A DNA stretch of 64,000 nt from Staphylotrichum longicolle (taxonomy: Eukaryota; Ascomycota; Sordariomycetes; Sordariales; Chaetomiaceae): the NCBI GenBank assembly GCA_019096155.1, contig JAHCVI010000001.1, positions 8,742,001 to 8,806,000 of the forward strand, written 5' to 3'. The notes beneath the pieces are model-generated. The model was not told the DNA's origin, did no database searches, and was given only the letters and a program-made list of their open reading frames with translations. Below, in pieces: positions 34,931-45,867 of the stretch. Each line of letters opens with the position of its first letter. The stretch's first letter is position 1. The position numbers were made by a program, and so were the translations under genes.

Positions 34931-36520
34931 AACGCGGGTTGGTATGAACACCGGCGTTAAGCCGAGGGGATTTGCCAGGATTGAGTGCTGAGGCTGATAT
35001 ATGGGCGAGCAGACCAGTTACTAGTAGTAGTAGTTTATAAGCTAAACTACCGTCGGTGATTCTCCGCCTAGGTATTGTACGGCAGTGTGCGAGACGAAAC
35101 GGGTCCCTGTCGTTGAGCGGGTAGCGGCCATGGTATCCTCTCGGGGCACCTCTTCCTTTTCCTTGCCTCTCATCCTTCTCGCTTGATTCTGGTCAGAAGA
35201 GAAAAGTGAAACTTTACTGACCAAGGAGGGCGTCCATGTCATCCATCTCGGAGCTGACCTCTGTGTCAAGGACGCCAAAGAAGCAGGCGAGGCAGGCAAG
35301 GGGCGTCAAAACCACCCATGGAAGAAGTGGAGAAACGACCCCCCGGGGAGGATAGCGAAGTCAGCAATAAAGATGTCCCCAAGAGTTTCAAGATCATTTA
35401 CGCGATACCAGCAACTTGGAAATTGCATTCGTTCCACACTGCCGCAGGCTCCTGTTGTTGGCCCCCAAAAGCACACAGTCAGCTGGGTCCCACGGGCTGT
35501 TGGCAACTTTATCCGGGGGCGTAGCACGGTCGAACCGGCCGGCGTCGAACCGAGAGCCGAAGATGATTGGGCAGCGAAACGGCCAGCTTGAGGGGAACCC
35601 CTGACCATAGCAACAGGCTCCGGCGGCGAGTGGGAGGACCTCGCCCCGGCCCGCCCGAGCCCGACTTCGGGGCCGGGTTCTACTATCCCCTACATTTCCT
35701 GCAGGCAACCCGACCATCGACCTTCTTCCACTCTCACAGCATCATGCTTTATCACCACCAAGATCATCAGTTTTCTAGCCTCAGTGCTCCATTGCCGCGT
35801 TCCACGCGGAACTGCCATGCAGAGGCAGCCTTCGCTCTGTCGGCAAGAAGAATATCACTAGCGAGAGGAGAAACTAACTCCCCCAACGAGCGGAGAACCA
35901 AGACCCGCGAGAGAACCAACTGCTGCCAAGGTATCTTGGCCCCAACCTTTCTCCGCGGTATGGATGTAGCGATGAGTCTTACTGCAGCCGTCCAGGGGAT
36001 GCGACTGGCTTCGCTTCTCCCAAAGGAACAGCGATGTAAACTCGCCTTTGCGCAAGACCAACTTGGCTCACGGACGGGGCTTCGCATGCATGACGGATTC
36101 AGGTTCTCTCACCGGATCTCTCACCGAAGCTAGAGGCTCAGACGCATTGGCGCATGGTGCCAAGGACGCTCACCCCCGCCGTGGAGGAGGAGAAGGGAAA
36201 TGAGTCAACCAAGCTGACAGACACTCTTCACCTCGTCTGGCCCCCAACGGCCATCGTGAAGCGACACACTAGTACCCCAAACATGGGTCTACCGCTCCTG
36301 TCTCGTTGAACCTTCGCTTGGCATAGGACGTGCGCTCGTATGCCATCGAATCGGCGACATTGGTTGTCGAAGACGTTGGGATCTGTGTCCGCCCGACCGA
36401 GGGGAAGGGTAGGAAGCGGAGGAGGAGGGGAAGGGGGGAGAAGGTGGGAGGGGGCAGGGGAGGGTAGCGGCATGAAAGGAAGCGAGGCAATGGGAAGGGT
36501 CTGGGGGTCAGAGGGCGTTG

Positions 36521-36684
36521 GGGGAGCAGCTGAGGCGGCCGGGAGAAGGAGTGAGGTTAGCCAGATGGAAGTTGAGAGGGATCGTTTGGGAGCCAGAGGG
36601 TGGATGGGGAGGAGCTGAGGCGGCCAGGAGAAGTATAAAGCTCCTCGACAATCCCTCTCAACTTCCACCTGAGCAACCTCACTC
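36521..36684. repeat. Compound direct and inverted repeats in the Hce2-gene promoter
   Basis: A 30-nt block at 36521-36550 is repeated directly at 36606-36635 (27/30 identical by eye). In addition, 36549-36582 is an inverted match of 36651-36684 (30/34). The TATA box at 36634-36639 sits between the arms of the inverted repeat. Confidence 0.85.
36634..36639 (+). promoter_or_regulatory. TATA box of the Hce2-domain gene
   Basis: TATAAA lies 187 bp upstream of the ATG at 36821 and is followed by CT/CA-rich leader sequence. It is enclosed by an imperfect inverted repeat. Confidence 0.6.
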
Positions 36685-36820
36685 TTCAGCAACCGCCGTC
36701 AGACATCCAGGAGGCAGTCAGCCATCTCAACCCAAAAGCCAATCTGCGCAGCTTCTTTTGTCCAGCTCTGAGTCAACTTGGACCCCATCCCTTCACTCAA
36801 CCACACCACCACGCTCAACC

Positions 36821-37297
36821 ATGCAGCTCACGAAAACCCTCGCCCTTTTCGCCGCAGCCCTTGCGCTGGGGGTCGACGCCGCACCCGTCGCCGAACCCCA
36901 AGGCGCCCTGGACTATAGCCCAAATCCCTCTTCTCCGGAAACCACCAAGCTCCAGAAGCGCACGGACAGGTGCGGCGGCTCCAGCTTCACCGGCGAGACC
37001 TCGGGCGGCTCGCCCCTGATCAGCGACTGCCAGCAGCTTGCCAACAATCTGTCAGGCAGTGGCTATTGGTTCTTCTACGTTTGGAACAACACCAAAGAGC
37101 TCGCCCGCTTTGGAACCTGCCGGTTCATGGTCGACACGGTTTCCGACCACGGGACGTCGGTTGGTGATCTCGACGTCAAGGACTTAATCAGGGACTCGAT
37201 TGCCAAGTTTGGCCGCGACGGCAGGGTCGGGGCGAAGGGCGCCATGAACTGTGGCTGGAGCGAAGAAGCTGTGTGGTGGTACATTTGGCACACCTAG
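36821..37297 (+). CDS. Small secreted protein with an Ecp2/Hce2-like domain (effector candidate)
   Basis: This is a single exon of 158 residues. Residues 1-20 form a signal peptide (MQLTKTLALFAAALALGVDA), followed by a pro-region with a Kex2-type KR at 46-47. The mature part starts TDRCGGSSFTGETSGGSPLI, then SDCQQLANNLSGSGYWFF and ARFGTCRFMV, the pattern of the Hce2 domain (homologues of Cladosporium fulvum Ecp2). Four cysteines (51, 70, 100, 144) allow two disulfides. A single N-glycosylation sequon NNT lies at 90-92. Hce2 proteins are widespread in fungi, including saprotrophs, where they are thought to affect competing microbes or host tissue; the role here is unknown. The end is Trp-rich (VWWYIWHT). 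The promoter has its own repeat structure and TATA box, suggesting inducible expression. Confidence 0.82.
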   Translation: MQLTKTLALFAAALALGVDAAPVAEPQGALDYSPNPSSPETTKLQKRTDRCGGSSFTGETSGGSPLISDCQQLANNLSGSGYWFFYVWNNTKELARFGTCRFMVDTVSDHGTSVGDLDVKDLIRDSIAKFGRDGRVGAKGAMNCGWSEEAVWWYIWHT

Positions 37298-38682
37298 ATA
37301 GGTAGACTCGCGGCCATAGGAGTGGGTTTGAGAGTCTTGATAGAGTTGGGGTGTTGTGTAAGAGGTGTCACGTGGTGTATTCCGGGAAGATAGGGCACTC
37401 TTTTTCACTTCTGTGTTGGTCTTACTCGAGATCAGTTAGTTAGATGACTTCAAGGATGAACGTTAGGGCAGGGGCTAGCAGAGTCAAATGCCGTAAATTA
37501 TGATTCCTCCCCTCAGAGTCGTTGTGGGAGAGCGAGAGGTCCAGAACCCCTAAAATTGAAATTTCTTCTTCCCTTTGCCCAAGCAGACAAGGACAACCAT
37601 TGTGAGTCGTACATCTCGAAGTCAAGCGGAACAAAGTCAAAGGGACCGTTCTGGGAACTGATGTTCAGATCTCCGGGCTCGGGAGCGCCATTGCTCTGTG
37701 CACTGTTTCATTGGTCCCGAGCTTATTCCGGCATTGCATTAGTCTCCCGCTGTTCGGGATGCAGAACAGAGATGGAAAGGCATCCAGTTCGTCGACGCCA
37801 AGCCCATATCGGCCATGCGCAAATCCGGTACGTAATGGTGTTTGGTTGGAAGCCGCTGAGTGGCTCCAGACCCTTCCCCACAGCGGGAGGCGCACGGACG
37901 CACCTGCAGTTGCTTGCTCGGATAGTTGCATGTGTAAGTGAGGCTGCCTTGGTTCTGGAATTCGGGTTTCGACTTCGTCGATGTCCTTGTGAGAGTACAC
38001 AGTACACTGAGGATGGAAGCGAGTTGGCGGCTTGGACCTCTGCGCGTACATAATCAAGATGGTCTGAGTTTTTACCACGGTTGTTGGTTTTCCTGGTTGA
38101 TGGACAGTATGACCTGCACTGGGATGTTCAGGCTTGCACTGCACAAACATGACTCCCAACGATCGAACTCACTGTGGATTTCGATTCAGCGCCCTAAAGC
38201 TTTGAGATGCCCGCCTTCAACTTCATCATCGTCATCGTGCTGAAAACTTGAATTTGCAGCAAACACGGCGTGGGGGCATCTCAGCCTGCCTTGTACCTGG
38301 TATTGGGATATCGTCTTATTCCTCTGCCGCAGCCGCCAACCCCATGCTCCCCAGCCCTTTCAGATCTTGGCACCGCTGCGATTGGTCTTATCGTTATCTC
38401 TTGCCGTCCGTTATCAGGTGCGCGACCAGGAACTGCCATGACACGATCTTTGACTTGCCAATCCAGCCATCACATTCAGCTTAGGCATTCTTGCGTGACT
38501 TGTGACTGGGACACACCTTTGCGGCTGGGCTGTTGTTATAAGGCGCAGCTCACCTTCTGCCTCCAGGCTCTCCCAGGAAATTTTCCCTCGACCTCGAATC
38601 AGACCACCGGCAACCACCAAACACCGAGTCGGTCGCTCTCACCTCCAGACACTGTTTCATCGTCGATCACCACTCGCCCGAT
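37298..38682. other. 1.4 kb intergenic region upstream of the PAR32-like gene
   Basis: No gene or notable repeat was seen. The last 200 bp are AC/CT-rich leader sequence of the downstream gene. Confidence 0.5.
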
Positions 38683-39462
38683 ATGTCAGCGCCCGAAGTC
38701 TCGCACGGCCGCGGCGGTGCCGGCAACATCAACCCCGACAACACAAAATACGTTGACGGCGAGGTCGTTCGTGTGGGCGCCGAGGGTAGCCATGGAGATG
38801 GAGCTTTCAGCACCGGTCGCGGAGGTATGAACCCCCCCTTCGATGTCACGTCTTGACCTCCGCCTTGTGAGGAAACAACCCATCACCCTCACCTTTCAAC
38901 TTCCCGTCCCCAAAACATCCCAACCACCAACACGGGCGTCTCATCGGACGACGCCAACAAACCTCATCGTTATCACAACCCTGCCCAATACCCATCTCAC
39001 CCCCACATGGCACCGCCAAGGCCAACCCCCCCAGTCCAGCCCAGCCCTGTCCGCGATAAGCAAAGAAAACAAAATTCCGCTAGCACCACCCCAACCCAAC
39101 CCCCTGGAACCTAACGGGAGCCATGTGCTTGTGCTTGTGCCTGTCCTGCACCACCTGCGCCGAAACCCTTGCACAAAACCCGCTAACCCGTCTGTCTTTG
39201 ATCTCCAGGCGCCGCCAACATCGCAGACAAGGGCGCCAAGCAGGTGACGCGCGCCGACAAGGACCTGATCCCCGAGGCGGCCGTGCGGGTCAGCACCAAC
39301 GACAACACCGACTACCACACGGGCCGCGGCGGGGCCGGCAACGAGCACATTGCCAAGAAGCCCGAGGCGGCTGCCGCGAATGGGACGACGACCGCCACCA
39401 CGACGCCGGTCGGGCTGGCGGATAAGCTGAAGAGGAAGATCTTGGGGGTTTTTAAGAAGTAG
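38683..39462 (+). CDS. PAR32/DUF3602-like protein with GRGGAGN repeats
   Basis: DUF3602 proteins include yeast Par32, a TORC1-dependent phosphoprotein that inhibits ammonium transporters. Exons are 38683-38824 and 39209-39462, coding 131 residues. Three copies of the family repeat are visible: HGRGGAGNINPD near the N-terminus, STGRGGAANIADKG across the splice join, and HTGRGGAGNEHIAKK in exon 2. The protein is otherwise polar and probably disordered, and ends in a basic amphipathic KLKRKILGVFKK, which could touch membranes. The 384-nt intron is far longer than the others here (mostly 50-100 nt); its boundaries GGAG-gtatga and ctccag-GCGCC preserve the repeat consensus, so I trust them. Function beyond family membership is not known. 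Confidence 0.88.
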
Positions 39463-41048
39463 AGGGACGGCGTGGAGGGGGAAGAAGGGGAGCGGGTTGA
39501 CTTGTCGTTGCTGGCTGGTTGGGCTTGATTGTTTTTGTTTCGTTTCTTTTTGCGTTGATACCACTGACGGACTGCCTGCTATGGGGTGGTTGAAAGAAGT
39601 TGATAGCTGCAAATACACTGCCTAATGGGGAGGTTCGAGAATACGAGAGAGATGGGGCTTGGTTTCTGTCTCGTTGGCTGCTATTCCGCACTCCCACGTT
39701 GGTGCAATCCGCATGCCCCAAGATCTAAAATGATCCTCATTCTTGAGCCGCGTCTTTGATGGGTGACACAGGACTTGCTTGACTCAACACCATTGGCAGA
39801 AAACTGCGATACCCAACTTACACAGTTCAGAGGTGATTGATTGTCTCCAGCATGCAGCCACGGGCTTGGATGGCGTGTGAGACACCCAGGAATACCCCGG
39901 TTGCGCAATGCAACTCGAGCACATTGTCATACCCCTCTTCCTGCCTGGGGCTTGGCAGGAAAGGACAGAGAGGAAGCAAGGGAAGCAAGACAGTTGATGC
40001 GATCTGTGGCCAAACCTCCCAAGAATAGAAAGGGCACACTGCCTGGTTTGGAAGCCTCATCGGCCCACCAGGTCTGATTCCGGGTTAGCTGTCATGCAAT
40101 CGGCGCGCTGCGCAGGAAACCCGCAGGAACTATCTCGGTTTGGCAAGTGGGTGGTTAGGCCGGCATGCAGAGCCGACCGTCGAGGGGTTGGATCGGCCGC
40201 TGTGCTGAACCCTGATGAGCTGACTGACGTCGCCGGCTTTCAGGTTGGGTTGGCTTGTGACTCGAAGGGTTCTGATAATTCCGAAACATATTGAAGCCTT
40301 TGCATCGTCCATCAGGGAATAATAGATCAGAAAATATGAAAAGTTTCCGAAAGCGGGGGAAGATGGTGTCTTGGGTCCTCGGAGTTGCTCCATCACAGGT
40401 CAAGATCTTGCAGGCATGCTTGGGCCGGCAGCGACAACGGGCCGTGATCATCACACCCACTCTGCTCCCCGGATTCACGCACCAACCCCATAGCCCCCCC
40501 CTGGAGGTTGCCGAATCCCGTCCATCCTCTTCGGTATGTGCCTCGTAGATGGTACATAAACTTGGGCCCTGGCCTCCCGACGGCATCGGGCCCAAAACTC
40601 CCCCATCTCTTGCTGCAGGGCAGGCAAACGAACGCCCGAGCAAAGCAGCGACTCGAAACATGGAACTGCGGCGACTGGCTGGCCCCGCGACGGCGATATC
40701 ATCGATTTGGATTCCGCTGCACACTCACCGCCGGCGGATTTCCGGCCTGGGCGTTGGTTTGTAACAGATCGCGCTGGTGAAACAAATCCACCCGAGACTT
40801 GCGTTGGGGCGCTCTCCCCGATCCTGGTCCCGTCGTCGTCCAACAAAGATCCGAAGCTCTGGAACGTGGTGGATTTCTTCCCAACGGAGCTCATCCTGGT
40901 CCCTGCGTTCAGCGGGGTGGAAACCCTCGGCTGACAAGCTGCCTCCCTGAAAGTGCGGTGGTGACGTCGTTCCAGCGGTCGGCTGACCTGAGCGGTGCCT
41001 GCCGTTAGCGCCGCTACCCACTAACTCAGCCGGGCTTGGGGGGAAGCG
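39463..41048. other. 1.6 kb intergenic region upstream of ATG22
   Basis: No gene was recognised; open frames are short and overlap on both strands. Base composition is mixed and no strong repeat was found. Confidence 0.5.
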
Positions 41049-43195
41049 ATGGCGCCCCGAAACGAGCCCGCGCGCCCGCCACCAGCTCCGCGCCTCTTCT
41101 CCCGCCTGTCGCACGCGTCCAAGCGGTCTTTCCTGTCGCACTCATCGTCCTTCGAGGCCGACGACGAGCGCTCCAGCACCGGCTCTCTCGAAGACTTGGG
41201 CATGATGAGTCGCAGCCGCAGCAGGAGCAACAGCGGCAGCAGCCTGGGCGCGCCCGCACCGCGCTACCCCGGAGACGACACCCGCCCCACCAGCTCCAAG
41301 GAGCTCGCCGGCTGGTATGCCTACGCCTTCGCCGCCGAGGTCTATGTCATTTGCGGTCAGTATGGTCCTGGCTGGGGAATGGATGTTGCATTGGCTTGAC
41401 TCTAGGGCTAACAAATCAATGTAGGAATTGGTACGTCGGCGCATCTCCCCAGACCGCATCCCCGTTCACAAAAGAGACGCCCCATCCGCATCGAGACCCG
41501 GACGCAGGACACTGACCGCGGATAGGCTCCTTCATCCCGATATTACTCGAGAGCTTGGCCAGGGAAAATGGCGTCCTCCTCTCCGACCGGACGTCGCCCT
41601 GCGGCTCCAGCTCGGACAAGAACGCAGACGACGGCGGACAGTGCGTCGTCTACGTGCTGGGCATGGAGATCAACACGGCGAGCTTCGCCATGTACACATT
41701 CAGCGTCAGCGTCTTGCTGCAGGCGCTCCTGGTCGTCAGCATCAGCTGCGCCGCCGATCACGGCAACTACCGCAAGAAGCTGCTGCTCGCCTTTGCCTGG
41801 ATCGGGAGCTGCAGCGTCATGCTCTATCTCTTCGTCTCGGCGAAGGTCTACCTACTCGGCGCGCTGCTCGCCATCATCTCCAACACGTCGTTCGGCGCGT
41901 CCTTTGTGCTCCTCAACTCGTTCCTCCCGCTCCTCGTGAGGCACCACCCGGAGATTGCGCCTCAAGAGCCCCGGGTTGCCGGCTTTGTCACCTCCAATGG
42001 CCAGGGGCTGCAGCAGAACGAGGACCTTTATCCTGATGGAGGACTGGCCGACTCAACCGCGGCATTGCTGCCCAGAGGTTCCCTCGAGGACGGGCACGCC
42101 ATGTCCCGGGTGCAGACGCGCGAGGACCTGACGTCGCATGAGCTGAACCTGTCCACCCAGATCTCGGCCAAGGGCATCGGGATCGGGTACATTGCGGGCC
42201 TGTTTCTGCAATGCGTCGCCATCTTCATCCTGATCCAAATGAAAAACACAACCTGGTCGCAGCGCGTCGTGCTCTTCGTCATCGGCGCTTGGTGGGCCAT
42301 CTTCACCGTCCCCGCGGCCATGTGGCTCCGTCCCCGGCCCGGGCCCCCGTTGCCCGCATCCTCCAACCACAAGGGCGGCGTGCGCGCCTTCATCTCCTAC
42401 ACGCTCTACGCCTGGAAATCCCTCTTCCGCACCGTCCAGCTCGCCCGGCGGCTCATCGACATTGTGCTCTTCCTCGGCGGCTGGTTCCTCCTCTCGGACG
42501 CCATCGCGACCACCTCGTCGACCGCCATCCTCTTCGCCAAGACGCAGCTGCACATGGAGCCCTGGGCGCTGGGCATGATCAACGTCATCTCGACGACGGC
42601 GGGCATCGCGGGCGCCTTCTCGTGGTCCTACATCTCGCGCCGCCTGCGCCTGCAGGCCCACCAGACCATCCTCGCCTGCATCGCCCTCTTCGAGATCATC
42701 CCGCTCTACGGCCTCGCCGGCTACCTGCCCTTCGTCAAGAGCTGGGGCGTCTTCGGGCTGCAGCAGCCCTGGGAGATGTACCCGCTCGCCGCCGTCTACG
42801 GCTTCGTCCTCGGCGGCCTGAGCGGCTACTGCCGCTCGCTGTACGGCGAGCTGATCCCGCCCGGGTCCGAGGCCGCCTTTTACGCGCTCTACGCCATCAC
42901 CGACAAGGGGTCCAGCGTGTTTGGGCCGGCCATCGTCGGCGCCATCATCGACGCCTCGGGCGAGATCCGACCGGCGTTTTGGTTCCTGGCGGCCCTGGTC
43001 GGCTTGCCGGCGCCGCTGATCTGGTGCATCGACGTGGAGCGCGGGCGCAGCGAGGGGGAGAAGCTGGCCGAGGTGATTGAGGGGTTCAAGGTGAGGCAGG
43101 GCGCTGGGGGCAGCAGCGGGAGCGCGACGGAGAGCGATGTGGAGAGCAGGGCGATTCTGGATGTGTATGACGAGGAGACGGATCGGGATCGGTGA
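41049..43195 (+). CDS. ATG22: ATG22, vacuolar amino-acid effluxer (autophagy-related)
   Basis: Atg22 is a multi-pass vacuolar membrane protein that exports amino acids (leucine and others in yeast) released by autophagy. Exons: 41049-41355, a 6-nt micro-exon at 41425-41430, and 41526-43195, coding 660 residues. Without the micro-exon, the invariant GIGSFIPILLESLARENG cannot be built: TGC-G / GAATTG / GC-TCC reads C-G-I-G-S. The N-terminus is cytosolic and Ser-rich (RSRSRSNSGSSLGA), followed by SKELAGWYAYAFAAEVYVIC at the first membrane segment. Further family marks are GMEINTASFAMYTFSVSVLL, AIISNTSFGASFVLLNSFLP, a long cytosolic loop with ELNLSTQISAKGIGIGYIAG, GGWFLLSDAIATTSSTAILF and GLSGYCRSLYGELIPPGSEA. 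About 11-12 hydrophobic segments are visible. The C-terminal tail is acidic. Length exceeds yeast Atg22 but is usual for filamentous fungi. Confidence 0.95.
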
Positions 43196-44188
43196 TGGGT
43201 GGAGGAGGGGGAGGGGTGTGTGTGTAAGGTGGAATGAGGGAGAGTTTGTTTGTTTTTTGCGGGGGTTATTTACAGTTGGTTTTGATGCATAGCGCTGGCG
43301 TTCTGTTGGTGTTGGTGTTGGCTGGGTGCTAGGTGTGTGTGGTGGTGGAAGGGATGAAGGACGTGGATTACATTTCTGTTGGTTTCAGTTGCTCAAGTTG
43401 GTTGTTGCTTCTTCTGAGGAATTTTCTGTTCTTTACCTCAGCCGTAATGTAATTTCTGAAGAGAAGGAACGGGTGCCATGCACTCCGTCTCTTGAATGCC
43501 CTGAGATGTTGGCGAGGAGGTGTTGGCTCGGTGCACGGCTTAATTCAGTGGCTGCATGACGACTGCCGACGCTGCGACGGAGCTCCAGCTCCCAAGGATG
43601 GGGAAAGGTGGCCAACCAGCAGCAGCCCAGCCCAGCCACAGCATTTCCCCATTTCCCCTCGCGTCCCGTCTCCTCACTTGGCCCAAAATCACGTGGCTGG
43701 GCCCCATGTTTTTTCTGGCCCGGGCGTGGCGGACGCGGAATCCGGAAATTTTGCTGTCATCTTCGTTGCGACAAGACAGTGCGGTAAACAGCTGCCATCG
43801 CCCATTGACGCACGACCATCGCTCACCTGGCCGGCAACGACTCGGGGAAAGCTGTCTGGAGCTTGCGCCCGCTTTTTGCGTGCTGGAAAGGTCTTTGAGG
43901 CCCTGAGTTTTGGTCTGCGGGTGTTGCTGGTGTCTCCCGTGTCAGCGCTTTCCCTTAGGTTCCCCAGCCACCGCAACCTGCGCACTGCTCTGCTCCTCCC
44001 CGCGCCGTCGCAGGGACCTCGCCGCGCGCTTGGGGCCACCCGTCAACTCTAACTCCGACTCCTCGCAAGCTGACGCACTCCAAACAACCTTCACCCTTCA
44101 CCCAACACCCGTCGACGATTTCCCAAATCAACCCTACGCGTTCGTTTCCCAGCGGCGCATCACCTCCCGGGCGCTGGTTTCCCCGTAA
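43196..44188. other. 1.0 kb region upstream of the BAH-PHD gene
   Basis: The first 150 bp after ATG22 are G/T-rich. No ATG occurs on the plus strand in any frame between about 43708 and 44337, which matters for the start of the next gene. No gene was otherwise recognised; an unrecognised 5' exon of the BAH-PHD gene may lie here. Confidence 0.45.
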
Positions 44189-45867
44189 TCCACACCGCAC
44201 GCCGTCAACCCAGCAAAGTCGTCGCATTCCGTCCCGGGCGGCGATTCATCAAGGCGCATCCCCCGTCCCAAACACTCCCGAGCTACCGCGTCGGCGCGCA
44301 AGAGGCCGAGGGCTGAGCCCGAGGACAACCGGGCCGAATGCCCATTTTCCATCAAGATTGTCGACCCCAAGGACAGGGACCAGAAGAAGAAGAAGCGCCG
44401 GCGCACCGAGAACGGCGAGGAGGAGGACACAGCCCAGCGGATCAACCTCCAGCTGTCGCCCTTTGCCCCCTGCGGCAAGTTCAAGACGTACGAGTCGATG
44501 GATCTGCACTACCAAGTCGACCCTGGGAAGAGATGGACCGACATGACGCGATACAACAGCTTCGTCCGTGAGTTCAAAACCGCTCCCATGTTCCGAGTCC
44601 GCCCTGGGACGTATCGGACTGATGACTGACCCATGTCCCCCACCTCATAGTCAACGGGATCAAGTACTTTAGCGAAGGCTTCATCTACGTTGCCAACGAC
44701 TTCAGCATCGAGCGACAGAAGGCCGTGAACAACAACGAGCCGTTGCAGCCGAGGAAGAAGTCGGATGACGACTGGGTTGCCCGTATCCTGGAAATCCGCG
44801 CGAGCGATGAGCATCACGTGTATGCGCGAGTCTATTGGATGTACTGGCCCGACGAGCTCCCGCAAGGGACGCACGACGGCAAGAAGACGATCCAGGGCCG
44901 CCAACCATACCACGGCATGAACGAGCTGGTCGCGTCCAACCACAGTAAGCAGCTCTCTTGATAGTGGCGCAGTGGGACGATACTGACACGGGCGCAGTGG
45001 ATATCATCAATGTGGTGAGCGTTACCTCGCAGGCGCAAGTGAAGCAATGGTTTGAAGAGAACGACGAGGAGATCCAACACGCGTTGTATTGGAGGCAGGC
45101 ATTTGACGTGCGGACCTACGAGCTTTCGGTACGTCTCAGCCAGTTGTCCACCTCCCCGAGCTGACATACTAATCCTGCCCCTTCCCAGTCGGTCGACCTT
45201 GTCTGCAGCTGCAACACCCCCGGGAACCCCGACAAGCTGCTGATCGGGTGCACGACGGAATCCTGCAAGAAGTGGATGCACGAGCACTGCATCATCGAGG
45301 ACGCGCTCCGGCGAACATACAAGCGGCTGGGCACCGACAAGCCACACGTGGCAGAGGTGACGACCAAGAAAGAGGAGGAAGGCGATGAGGGCAAGCGCCC
45401 ATTGAGCCCTACCGAGACTGGCGCCGACGGGTCCACCGAACACTCGATCGACGTCAAGGCCGAGGCCGCTCCGTCCGACGCAGTTCACGTTAGCACAAAA
45501 GACAACGTCGAGGTTAGGCAGGGGGGCGACGACGAAGATGCCCAAGCTCGCTGCCGCGCGGACTGCTGATGGCCGGGCGGCGAGCGAGAACACCAACAAC
45601 ACAGACACGCCAAGCAAACCAGCCGCCGCCACCGCAGGGAGCAAGTCAACGCCCGGCCGCAAGCCCGGCAGGCCGCGGAAGAAGGGGGCCGAGGCGAACG
45701 GCGACAGCGCGCGCCCCTGGGAGGGCCTGTTCGAGGCGTCGCTCAAGACGGCGGACATTGGCCCGCCGGTAATCGAGTTCAGGGACCTGCGGGAGGGGAT
45801 CGTCGGCGGCGAGAAGACGTGGACGGAGCGCGTCAAGTGTCTGCTTTGCGGGGACCAAGTCAACTAG
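44189..45867 (+). CDS. BAH-PHD domain chromatin protein (EBS/EPR-1-like), 5' end unresolved, apparent frameshift
   Basis: BAH-PHD proteins read histone marks; plant EBS/SHL and Neurospora EPR-1 bind H3K27me3. Coding is clear in exons ending 44567, then 44651-44944, 44998-45128 and from 45189. The frame is open from 44189 but has no ATG before codon 44498, so the true first exon is not located. The BAH domain covers IKYFSEGFIYVANDF to DIINVVSVTSQAQVKQWFEE and includes ARVYWMYWPDELPQGTHDG, with aromatic residues of the kind used in a methyl-lysine cage. The PHD-like finger is VCSCNTPGNPDKLLIGCTTE then CKKWMHEHC. After HVSTKDNVEV the frame ends at 45569, while the family-like C-terminus (AT-hook PGRKPGRPRKKG, then PWEGLFEASLKT and GGEKTWTERVKCLLC) lies one frame over, ending at 45867. 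One base too many in the G6 run 45521-45526 would explain it. The EPR-1 link is tentative. Confidence 0.82.

Larger units (their letters stand above)
34931..36820. other. 1.9 kb intergenic region upstream of the Hce2 gene
   Basis: No gene was supported. The part from 35.0 to 36.2 kb contains only short frames. From about 36.40 to 36.48 kb there is a purine-rich run, followed by a compound repeat structure at 36521-36684 and a TATA box at 36634. Confidence 0.5.

Noticed and set aside
35042..35299. Short minus-strand frame with splice-like sites (DDMDALLG peptide)
   Set aside because: A donor/acceptor pair can be drawn, but the product is very short, has no recognised family and no convincing start or end.
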